From positions 1 through 12,660 of the forward strand of contig JAJXVP010000060.1 in NCBI GenBank assembly GCA_021782055.1: 12,660 nucleotides of DNA. The letters run 5' to 3'. Of this stretch, positions 1-4,452 are shown in pieces; positions within the stretch are counted from its first letter, which is position 1, and each line of letters starts with the position of its first letter. The stretch comes from a bacterium. GTDB lineage: Bacteria; Spirochaetota; Spirochaetia; JABEVK01. The notes beneath the pieces were generated by a model. It had not been told where the DNA came from and ran no database searches. It saw only the letters and a list, made by a program, of their open reading frames with translations. Both the position numbers and the translations under genes were made by a program.

Positions 1-585
1 GCTTGTTAAAGCGGTTGCTCCAGAGCCATCTGAGCTTAAAAGAGACGGCGGAAAACTCCCCTCGGGCAAGCTTGCATCAGATCCCACTAATACTGCGCCG
101 GCCCCATCACCAAATAAAACACAAGTCGAGCGATCTGACCAATCCACTATGCGAGAAAACACTTCGGCACCAACGACAAGAACAAGCTGAGAGGTGCCAG
201 AAAGAAGGAAGGATCGCGCCGTTTCCATGGCATAAACAAAGCCAGAACACGCCGCCACAACGTCCATAGCCCCCGCGTGTCCACAACCAAGTTTATCTTG
301 CACAAGGGAGGCACAAGAGGGAAACCCAGGGTAATCCGGAGATCCCGTCGCGACTAGGATCATATCCACTTCATCGGGGCTCTTCCCTGCCCGTGCCAAG
401 GCCTGTTGACAGGCTCGAACCGCCAAATCTGACGTTGTTTCGTCTTCTGCAGCTATATAACGATACCGGATACCGGTATGGCTAAAAATCCAATCGTCAG
501 AAGTATCTAGGGTCTTCGCTAAATCATCGTTCGACAATCGACGCAGGGGCACAGCCATTCCTGTTGAAAGGACTCGAGGTGTCAA
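1..585 (-). CDS. fabH: Beta-ketoacyl-ACP synthase III (FabH), C-terminus cut off by window edge
   Basis: Cytosolic condensing enzyme that joins an acyl-CoA primer to malonyl-ACP to begin type II fatty acid synthesis. The 195 visible residues show the FabH N-terminal half: TSDDWIFSHTGIRYR at residues 29-43, the catalytic cysteine in AACSGF (Cys113, close to E. coli Cys112), and the conserved FGDGAGAVL loop at 158-166. The catalytic His and Asn would lie beyond the window; the family is usually about 320 residues. I chose the TTG at 585-583 as start because GGAG lies 6 nt upstream and it restores the N-terminal beta strand (PRVLSTGMAVP). The later ATG at 558-556 lacks that strand and is less likely. 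The Arg of the usual RTGI motif, which contacts CoA in the E. coli enzyme, is His here (SHTGI). The gene is divergent from tRNA-Ala. Confidence 0.93.
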   Translation of the reverse strand, partial: MTPRVLSTGMAVPLRRLSNDDLAKTLDTSDDWIFSHTGIRYRYIAAEDETTSDLAVRACQQALARAGKSPDEVDMILVATGSPDYPGFPSCASLVQDKLGCGHAGAMDVVAACSGFVYAMETARSFLLSGTSQLVLVVGAEVFSRIVDWSDRSTCVLFGDGAGAVLVGSDASLPEGSFPPSLLSSDGSGATALTS

Positions 586-612
586 AAACTACTCCTGTAA
601 AAAGAATAAAGC

Positions 613-642
613 ATGGTAAATTTGCTATTGTTCTTTGGTCAA
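613..642 (-). promoter_or_regulatory. Putative fabH promoter
   Basis: On the minus strand TTGACC (642-637) is followed after 18 bp by TACCAT (618-613), four of six matches to TATAAT. A start near 606 would give a leader of about 20 nt ending in the GGAG ribosome site of fabH. The -35 box is one arm of the inverted repeat at 634-656. Inferred from motif match and position only. Confidence 0.45.
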
Positions 643-656
643 GCCGCTTGACCAAA
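634..656. promoter_or_regulatory. Perfect inverted repeat between fabH and tRNA-Ala, candidate operator
   Basis: TTTGGTCAAG (634-643) and CTTGACCAAA (647-656) are perfect 10-bp inverted arms around CCG. Each arm contains TTGACC, which serves as the -35 box of one of two divergent promoters. Ten matched bases are more than two -35 boxes require, so a dimeric regulator site is plausible. As RNA it could form a hairpin, but it lies upstream of both predicted transcription starts. The cognate regulator is unknown. Confidence 0.5.
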
Positions 657-676
657 AGTGACAAGATGGCTATAGT
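648..676 (+). promoter_or_regulatory. tRNA-Ala promoter
   Basis: TTGACC (648-653), a 17-bp spacer and TATAGT (671-676) form a strong sigma70-type promoter. The -10 box ends 13 bp before the tRNA 5' end, as expected for a stable RNA gene with a short leader. The -35 box is the right arm of the inverted repeat. Confidence 0.75.
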
Positions 677-689
677 TCGTTCCTGTTAA

Positions 690-763
690 GGGGCTGTAGC
701 TCAGTTGGCTAGAGCACCACAATGGCATTGTGGGGGTCAGGGGTTCAAGTCCCCTCAGCTCCA
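690..763 (+). tRNA. tRNA-Ala (anticodon GGC)
   Basis: The gene folds fully. The acceptor stem is GGGGCTG with CAGCTCC and includes the G3:U70 wobble pair that identifies alanine tRNAs. The D stem is GCTC/GAGC. The anticodon stem CCACA/TGTGG encloses loop ATGGCAT with anticodon GGC. The T stem AGGGG/CCCCT encloses TTCAAGT. The discriminator is A763. CCA is not encoded; the next bases are ACT. The T-arm and 3' acceptor half form the left copy of the 30-bp repeat bounding the mobile element, so the intact gene is kept at the integrase-proximal end. Confidence 0.97.
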
Positions 764-764
764 A
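735..764 (+). repeat. attL, left 30-bp repeat in tRNA-Ala
   Basis: Identical over 30 bp to 4327-4356, beginning GGTCAGGGG and ending CAGCTCCAA. It spans the variable loop, T arm and acceptor 3' strand of the tRNA plus one following base. Identity stops on both sides (G734 against T4326; C765 against G4357). This is a classic tRNA-gene attachment core for a tyrosine recombinase. Confidence 0.93.
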
Positions 765-789
765 CTTTTCTGTCCTAGTAAATGCAAAT

Positions 790-828
790 AAGGCAAGGTT
801 TTAGCTGAAAGGCTTCCTTGCCTTTTTT
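790..828 (+). terminator. Rho-independent terminator carried by the element behind tRNA-Ala
   Basis: AAGGCAAGG (790-798) pairs with CCTTGCCTT (816-824) around a 17-nt loop that has a small inner AGC/GCT pairing, and six T follow the CCTTGCC arm. It lies inside the element just past attL. It should end the tRNA transcript and keep the strong tRNA promoter from driving the integrase. Confidence 0.8.
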
Positions 829-829
829 G

Positions 830-858
830 TTGCTTTTTAGCCCTTTTTGCCTTATCAT
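830..858 (+). promoter_or_regulatory. Putative integrase promoter
   Basis: TTGCTT (830-835), a 17-bp spacer and TATCAT (853-858, five of six matches). The -35 is poor. The expected transcription start near 865 falls inside the 11-bp repeats at 856-877, so bound integrase could repress its own gene. Starting here, the RNA could not use the TTG at 847, which supports the later integrase start codons. Confidence 0.45.
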
Positions 859-877
859 TGTCTCACCATTGTCTCAC
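856..877 (+). repeat. Left arm-type repeats, two CATTGTCTCA copies at 11-bp spacing
   Basis: CATTGTCTCA occurs at 856-865 and 867-876, once per helical turn, each followed by C. The block at 860-878 matches 4277-4295 near the other end of the element in 18 of 19 positions and in the same orientation. Paired short direct repeats on both arms are typical binding sites for the N-terminal arm-binding domain of tyrosine recombinases. Confidence 0.7.
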
Positions 878-897
878 GGAAATTGATGGGGGAAGAT

Positions 898-1962
898 ATG
901 GTTCTAAGAAGAAAACGGCTTCCAAGCGGAAAAATTACCTTTGAAATTGATGATTTTCACAATGGGGTAAGGCACCGAGAAAGCCTTGGTGTAGTCATTC
1001 CACCCAAAGCAGACCCTTTAAACATAAAAAATCTTACAAGGCTAGCAGAAACCCTTTTTGCTAAGAGACAAGCGGAAATCCTATTGGCGCGCAAGGGTTT
1101 GTTGAAGGATGAAAACCCTACCCTTGTTTCCTATGGCAAGTCATTGGCAGAAAACCGTAATCAAGCTGACCATGTTGTGAAAGTCATTCCTTACCTAGAA
1201 AAGCATTTTGGACAACTAGAACTAAAGGGCGTGGACTACCGGGCGGCTGACGCTTTTCAAGCCTTTCTAAGCAAATCAGGCCTTGCCCCTAAAACAGTAA
1301 AGCATTACTTTGCGGCCTTTGCCTTTATCATGAATGAAGCCGTGCGGGACCGTTACCTTGAAGATAATCCGGCCAAAGCGGTCCGCCGGGTCAAAGTTCC
1401 TGAAAAGGTTGTAGCGGCCCTGACGGATGAAGAGCTTGCGGCTTTATGGAAAACACCCCTACACCCCGGCTTAGGTGAAGCCGTAAAACAAGCGTTCTTT
1501 CTTAGTGTGAATACGGGGTTAAGAATGTCAGATATAAGGGACCTTTCTTCAAAGGACGTGACAATAGAAAAGGACGGATGGAAACTCATAAAATCACAAT
1601 CTAAGACTGGCGCGCTTGTTTCTACACCTTTGAATACGGATGCGGTAGAAATCCTGAAACCGCGTTACAAGTTAGGTTCAGAGTCCCCTATCTTCCCGGA
1701 ACTTCAAACAAAGGCAGACTATACGCGATATGTCAGGGCATGGGTTCAGAAAGCGGGAATAAAGCGTACCATTAGCTTCCACACGGCCCGGCATACCTTT
1801 GGCACTAACTTAGCCCGGCTTGGCTCTAATGCCCTTCAAATCAAAGCCATGATGGGCCATACCACGGGCAAAATGACGGAACACTATACCCAAAGCGCCG
1901 GGAATGCGGCCCGTGAGTTAGTAGACAAATTGCCAAAGGTTCAGGGGGCAAAAAATGCCTGA
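898..1962 (+). CDS. int: Tyrosine recombinase (phage-type integrase)
   Basis: Catalyses integration and excision of the element at the tRNA-Ala core. With start ATG 898 it has 354 residues: an N-terminal arm-binding region (about 1-65), a core-binding SAM-like domain (about 75-165), and a catalytic domain (about 170-345). The catalytic set is visible: Arg209 in NTGLRMSD, a beta-hairpin Lys near 236 in QSKTG, His295 and Arg298 in HTARHTFG, His321 in MMGHTT, and nucleophile Tyr330 in EHYTQ. ATG 898 is preceded by GGGGGA at short spacing. ATG 886 is a fair alternative. The longer TTG at 847 would translate through the promoter -10 and the arm repeats, so I reject it. The 3' end overlaps the next gene by 8 bp. 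All key residues are present, so it looks active. Confidence 0.95.
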   Translation: MVLRRKRLPSGKITFEIDDFHNGVRHRESLGVVIPPKADPLNIKNLTRLAETLFAKRQAEILLARKGLLKDENPTLVSYGKSLAENRNQADHVVKVIPYLEKHFGQLELKGVDYRAADAFQAFLSKSGLAPKTVKHYFAAFAFIMNEAVRDRYLEDNPAKAVRRVKVPEKVVAALTDEELAALWKTPLHPGLGEAVKQAFFLSVNTGLRMSDIRDLSSKDVTIEKDGWKLIKSQSKTGALVSTPLNTDAVEILKPRYKLGSESPIFPELQTKADYTRYVRAWVQKAGIKRTISFHTARHTFGTNLARLGSNALQIKAMMGHTTGKMTEHYTQSAGNAARELVDKLPKVQGAKNA

Positions 1963-2491
1963 TAATGAAAAGTTTACAGTCCATGACACTTTTCTGGAAA
2001 ACTTTGAAAACCTAGCTGATGGGTTATTCAAAGGCGCTGAAATTGGTTATACATACGCTAGATTTCTTCAAATCATAAATGATATTCCTGAGCCTAAAAT
2101 TAAAATACATTTTGCTTGGTATGTTTTAGGAAAAATGGATTTTGTTAGAGATTTACTAGAAAATGATAATTACAAATCAGAAAATATGACTGAGCATAAA
2201 AAAATTAAAGCATGGCTTGAAAAAGCTATAGAAGCAAGCGCTGGAAAACATGAATCAGATACGCTTCCGCCTGTACCATTTTTTGAAGATGAATGCGAAA
2301 CAGGGCGTTTAATCAAGGCAGAAAATGGAACGTACCACGTTGTCAAATCTTTGAGTGAACTAGCTAGAAATGCCCCCAAAGGTTTTTTGAATGCAAATCT
2401 TATACGCCAATATATTCGGGACCAAGGTGGGAATGAATACCAAAAATCTACCGTTTCAAAAGCCGTTTCAGATAACAAGAATAAGTCATAA
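1955..2491 (+). CDS. Unknown 178-residue element protein, AT-rich gene
   Basis: I do not recognise a family. ATG 1955 overlaps the end of int (ATGCCTGA) and has AGGGGG about 6 nt upstream, so it is probably translated together with the integrase. The protein is acidic and soluble, with no signal peptide or membrane helix. The first 100 residues look helical, residues 100-115 form a proline/acid-rich linker, and the C-terminal 60 residues (ending TVSKAVSDNKNKS) are basic and could hold a helix-turn-helix. The sequence is clearly richer in A+T than its neighbours, especially around 2100-2200, which suggests a different origin from the int and rep genes. Roles as recombination accessory, repressor or cargo are all open. 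Confidence 0.8.
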   Translation: MPDNEKFTVHDTFLENFENLADGLFKGAEIGYTYARFLQIINDIPEPKIKIHFAWYVLGKMDFVRDLLENDNYKSENMTEHKKIKAWLEKAIEASAGKHESDTLPPVPFFEDECETGRLIKAENGTYHVVKSLSELARNAPKGFLNANLIRQYIRDQGGNEYQKSTVSKAVSDNKNKS

Positions 2492-2509
2492 AGCCATAAA
2501 ACTAATATA

Positions 2510-2531
2510 AAACACAGAAAAAACACAGATA
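2510..2531 (+). repeat. Tandem AAACACAGA repeat upstream of the HTH gene
   Basis: AAACACAGAAA (2510-2520) and AAACACAGATA (2521-2531) are adjacent direct repeats of 11 bp in an AT-rich gap between the 178-residue gene and the HTH gene. They may be a binding site for the HTH protein or a promoter-proximal operator. I could not identify a convincing promoter in 2492-2598. Low complexity makes chance plausible. Confidence 0.3.
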
Positions 2532-2598
2532 AAGCAATTATTCCTTTCCAGACAATAAGATGCCATGTTTTACAAAGACCACTATGGAGGGGTCAAAC

Positions 2599-2826
2599 AT
2601 GGCAGAAAACGCCAATACATACCAAGACGCGCCGCTTACCTTGAAGGAAGCGGCACAATTTCTAAGAGTATCACCGTGGACAATTTACAGGTGGACTTCA
2701 AAAGGCTTGCTAGGCTTTTTCAAGCCTAATGGGCGTGTTCTATACTTCAAGAAAGCTGACCTTGAAGCCTTTGCATTCAGAAACCGCAACGTGCCAGCAT
2801 GGGAAATCCAAGGGGGTAAGAAATGA
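2599..2826 (+). CDS. Excisionase/AlpA-like helix-turn-helix protein
   Basis: A 75-residue DNA-binding protein of the excisionase-family HTH type (HTH_17/MerR-like winged helix). The pattern LTLKEAAQFLRVSPWTIYRW (residues 13-32) is the helix-turn-helix, followed by a wing and helix KPNGRVLYFKKADLEAF. In such elements these proteins act as recombination directionality factor, transcriptional regulator, or both. ATG 2599 is chosen because GGAGGGG (2586-2592) lies 6 nt upstream; the in-frame ATG at 2560 has no such site. The stop overlaps the next start as ATGA. Likely DNA targets are the repeats at 2510-2531 or 4171-4210, which is inference. Confidence 0.85.
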   Translation: MAENANTYQDAPLTLKEAAQFLRVSPWTIYRWTSKGLLGFFKPNGRVLYFKKADLEAFAFRNRNVPAWEIQGGKK

Positions 2827-3233
2827 AACCAACTTGGAAATATGAATTCAGCTTGAAGAGCGGTACAAAGTCCACCTATGAATTGAAAGCATGGGATGGG
2901 CCGTTTGAATACCCGCCTTTCCACGTCCCGGCCAAGCGTTCTGGAATATCCACACTAAGGGTTAATGAAGATTTTACAGGACGCTCTAGGCGCGGAACTC
3001 TTCACTTGGGGAATCCAGAAAGTAGTCACCTAACAGGCCTGTACCCGCAAGACCCGGAACATCCAACTTGCTACCTAGGCGGGAGTCCAGATCAAGATAA
3101 AGATACTTGGTTAGTTCAAGTCAATGCTGACCGGCTTACTGTATTGGTGTTCCCTGATACCTTCATGGAAAGGCTGGCGTTTTTTGGTTTATGGATAGAT
3201 GGGGACCTTGAAAATGTTGAAGCTCCCAAGTAA
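2823..3233 (+). CDS. Unknown 136-residue element protein
   Basis: I recognise no family. It is translationally coupled to the HTH gene (ATGA overlap at 2823-2826) and precedes rep by 51 bp. The protein is soluble, with no signal peptide or membrane helix, many aromatic residues, and a Gly/Pro/Asp-rich middle (about residues 60-95). Alternating hydrophobic stretches such as DTWLVQVNADRLTVLVFP suggest beta structure, followed by a C-terminal helix. Its place in front of a rolling-circle Rep leaves room for a replication accessory such as a single-strand binding protein, but nothing in the sequence proves this. Confidence 0.8.
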   Translation: MKPTWKYEFSLKSGTKSTYELKAWDGPFEYPPFHVPAKRSGISTLRVNEDFTGRSRRGTLHLGNPESSHLTGLYPQDPEHPTCYLGGSPDQDKDTWLVQVNADRLTVLVFPDTFMERLAFFGLWIDGDLENVEAPK

Positions 3234-3284
3234 CGGGGTCCCGTATAACAAGCTGGCACTGTTGCCATTTTCGGCAATCTTGCC
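3233..3284 (+). promoter_or_regulatory. Structured leader in front of rep
   Basis: Three inverted repeats fill the 51-bp gap: ACGGG/CCCGT (3233-3244), TGGCA/TGCCA (3254-3267) and TTGCC/GGCAA (3262-3277). TTGCCAT also recurs at 3280-3286 over the rep start, so GGCAA can pair with either copy and the hairpins are mutually exclusive. There is no Shine-Dalgarno site before ATG 3285. It could be a translational switch for Rep or the double-strand origin where Rep nicks. Confidence 0.45.
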
Positions 3285-4160
3285 ATGATTGACCTGATTA
3301 CAATACGGCTGGATGGGAACTACACTCTGCCAGCCGGGGCAATCATAAAGGGGGAAACTGCCAACGGAGTCATGCGCGCTTCCTTGGGAAACATGGGGCT
3401 TTTCCTGACGTCCAAAGGCCTTACAATCCGGGGAAGCCTGGCGCGCTACCTACGGGGGGAAAACGTTGGAGAAATGACCCTTGCCATGGTCCGTGAAGCC
3501 ATAGAAAAGCTAGAACTTGAGCTTGGCTATTCTATAAAAACAGGCTTAGTCAGGGAGCTAGAAATAGGCCGTACTTTGATTGTTAGCCGCCCGGCTATAT
3601 GGTACTTAGAACTATGGGGGACACTTCCCGGCTTTCAAAAGGATACCTATGGCAACGGGGAAACGGTACTTTTTAGAAATGGAATACGTTCTTTTCAGGG
3701 TTATGATAAAGGGCGTGAAGCCGGGGAAGCGGTCCCTGAACTTTACAAGGGCAGATTCCTTTTACGCCTAGAAATGAAGCTAAAGCGGCGTGTGGCGCGG
3801 ATTCTAGACGGTCCCGTCACGGTTGAAAGGCTTGCGGACCAAAAGCTCTATGTCCGCCTTTTGAAAGCATGGAAAAGGCTATATTTCAGGATTCCCAAAA
3901 AGCGCGTACCACACCTAGTTTTTACTGGCGGCCAACGGGACCTGACAAAAAGCCTTGCGGCGGTAGGCTTGGCTTTCCTTGGCGGACCTGAGGGGATAAA
4001 CAAAGACCTTTCAAGCCGGACGGACTTGGAAAATTACACTAAGTCTAAAATGAAACGTGAAATCCGGGAGCTATCTCAAGCGCCTGACTGGACTGACCCT
4101 GAAAGTCTAATTCAGGAACTTGACCGCAAAGTACGTGGAGCGGCAGCATTTTTTAGATAG
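3285..4160 (+). CDS. rep: Rolling-circle replication initiator, phage/plasmid gene II/X-like
   Basis: A 291-residue protein resembling the gene II/X replication proteins of filamentous phages and related plasmids, which nick the double-strand origin and start rolling-circle replication. Features recognised from that family are an opening MIDLITIRLDG strand, IRGSLARYLRGENVG (48-62), VRELEIGRTLIVSRPAIWYL (89-108), a YDKGRE motif (140-145) and LLRLEMKLKRRV (159-170). The C-terminal third is basic. Length fits the shorter members. The only in-frame start after an upstream stop is ATG 3285, which lacks a ribosome site and sits behind a structured leader. I cannot assign the catalytic Tyr with certainty. 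It is the last gene of the element, followed by iterons and a hairpin. Confidence 0.68.
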   Translation: MIDLITIRLDGNYTLPAGAIIKGETANGVMRASLGNMGLFLTSKGLTIRGSLARYLRGENVGEMTLAMVREAIEKLELELGYSIKTGLVRELEIGRTLIVSRPAIWYLELWGTLPGFQKDTYGNGETVLFRNGIRSFQGYDKGREAGEAVPELYKGRFLLRLEMKLKRRVARILDGPVTVERLADQKLYVRLLKAWKRLYFRIPKKRVPHLVFTGGQRDLTKSLAAVGLAFLGGPEGINKDLSSRTDLENYTKSKMKREIRELSQAPDWTDPESLIQELDRKVRGAAAFFR

Positions 4161-4170
4161 CTTCATGAAA

Positions 4171-4210
4171 TTGTTAACATTTGTTGACATATGCTGAGGT
4201 TTGTTGAGTT
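4171..4210 (+). repeat. Four 10-bp iterons, consensus TTGTTGASRT
   Basis: Four head-to-tail copies at exact 10-bp steps: TTGTTAACAT, TTGTTGACAT, ATGCTGAGGT, TTGTTGAGTT. They begin 10 bp after the rep stop and lie about 115 bp from the right att core. Near one-turn phasing places all copies on one face of the DNA. Likely ligands are the excisionase-like HTH protein or Rep. Confidence 0.65.
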
Positions 4211-4213
4211 ATT

Positions 4214-4249
4214 GGCCGGGGTATCATTTTTTTATTGATAACAACGGCC
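4214..4249 (+). other. Imperfect hairpin directly after the iterons
   Basis: GGCCG (4214-4218) pairs with CGGCC (4245-4249) and TATCA (4222-4226) with TGATA (4236-4240), with a small internal loop (GGG against ACAA) and a 9-nt loop of mostly T. No T run follows, so it is a poor terminator. Its place next to iterons in a Rep-bearing element suggests a replication origin (single-strand origin or nick-site hairpin). Confidence 0.45.
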
Positions 4250-4272
4250 TAGTTTTGAAGATTTCCGGCTTG

Positions 4273-4294
4273 CCTTGTCTTACCATTGTCTCAC
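4273..4294 (+). repeat. Right arm-type repeats, match to the left pair
   Basis: A degenerate copy CCTTGTCTTAC (4273-4283) and a perfect CATTGTCTCAC (4284-4294), at the same 11-bp spacing and orientation as the pair at 856-877. They lie about 32 bp before the right 30-bp att repeat, against about 91 bp on the left. Likely integrase arm sites. Confidence 0.68.
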
Positions 4295-4326
4295 GTACTT
4301 TTTAATTCATTTCCTTATATGAACAT

Positions 4327-4356
4327 GGTCAGGGGTTCAAGTCCCCTCAGCTCCAA
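4327..4356 (+). repeat. attR, right 30-bp repeat (tRNA-Ala 3' fragment)
   Basis: Exact copy of 735-764. It holds only the T arm and 3' acceptor strand, with no D arm or anticodon arm, so it is not a functional tRNA gene. It marks the junction between the element and the original chromosome. Confidence 0.93.
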
Positions 4357-4361
4357 GAAAG

Positions 4362-4390
4362 AAAAGGAGTAGCTTGCTACTCCTTTTTTA
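4362..4390 (+). terminator. Likely original tRNA-Ala terminator, displaced by the insertion
   Basis: AAGGAGTAG (4364-4372), loop CTTG and CTACTCCTT (4377-4385) form a 9-bp stem, flanked by A bases that can extend it, ending in six T (4384-4389). It starts 6 bp after the tRNA-derived repeat, where the terminator of the uninterrupted tRNA gene would be. It can now only stop transcripts leaving the element. Confidence 0.85.
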
Positions 4391-4452
4391 TTTTCATCTT
4401 CTTATCAGGAATTCTCACTTTATTCTGGACATCGACTTGTAACTGCGACAAA

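Larger units (their letters stand above)
735..4356 (+). mobile_element. Integrative element in the 3' end of tRNA-Ala, with tyrosine integrase and gene II/X-like Rep
   Basis: A perfect 30-bp direct repeat marks both ends. The left copy completes the tRNA gene; the right copy is an orphan fragment of its 3' end. Between them lie five same-strand genes: integrase, an unknown 178-residue protein, an excisionase-like HTH protein, an unknown 136-residue protein and a rolling-circle-type Rep. Excision between the repeats would give a circle of about 3,592 bp. Arm-type repeats near both ends and iterons beside the right end fit site-specific recombination. I recognise no coat, Zot, relaxase, toxin or defence gene, so the lifestyle is probably that of an integrating rolling-circle plasmid or a phage satellite. 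The boundaries are firm; the lifestyle is inference. Confidence 0.93.

Noticed and set aside
847..897. Longer integrase start at TTG 847
   Set aside because: It would translate through the predicted -10 box and arm repeats, and it has no ribosome site. ATG 898, or ATG 886, fits better.
2599..3233. Toxin-antitoxin pair (HTH gene plus 136-residue gene)
   Set aside because: The HTH protein is of the excisionase type and the partner is larger than typical toxins and shows no toxin motif. Overlap alone is not enough.
4327..4356. A second tRNA gene
   Set aside because: Only the T arm and 3' acceptor strand are present. It is the right attachment repeat.
735..4356. A complete filamentous prophage
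   Set aside because: Rep resembles gene II/X, but no coat, adsorption or Zot-like ATPase gene fits in the element.
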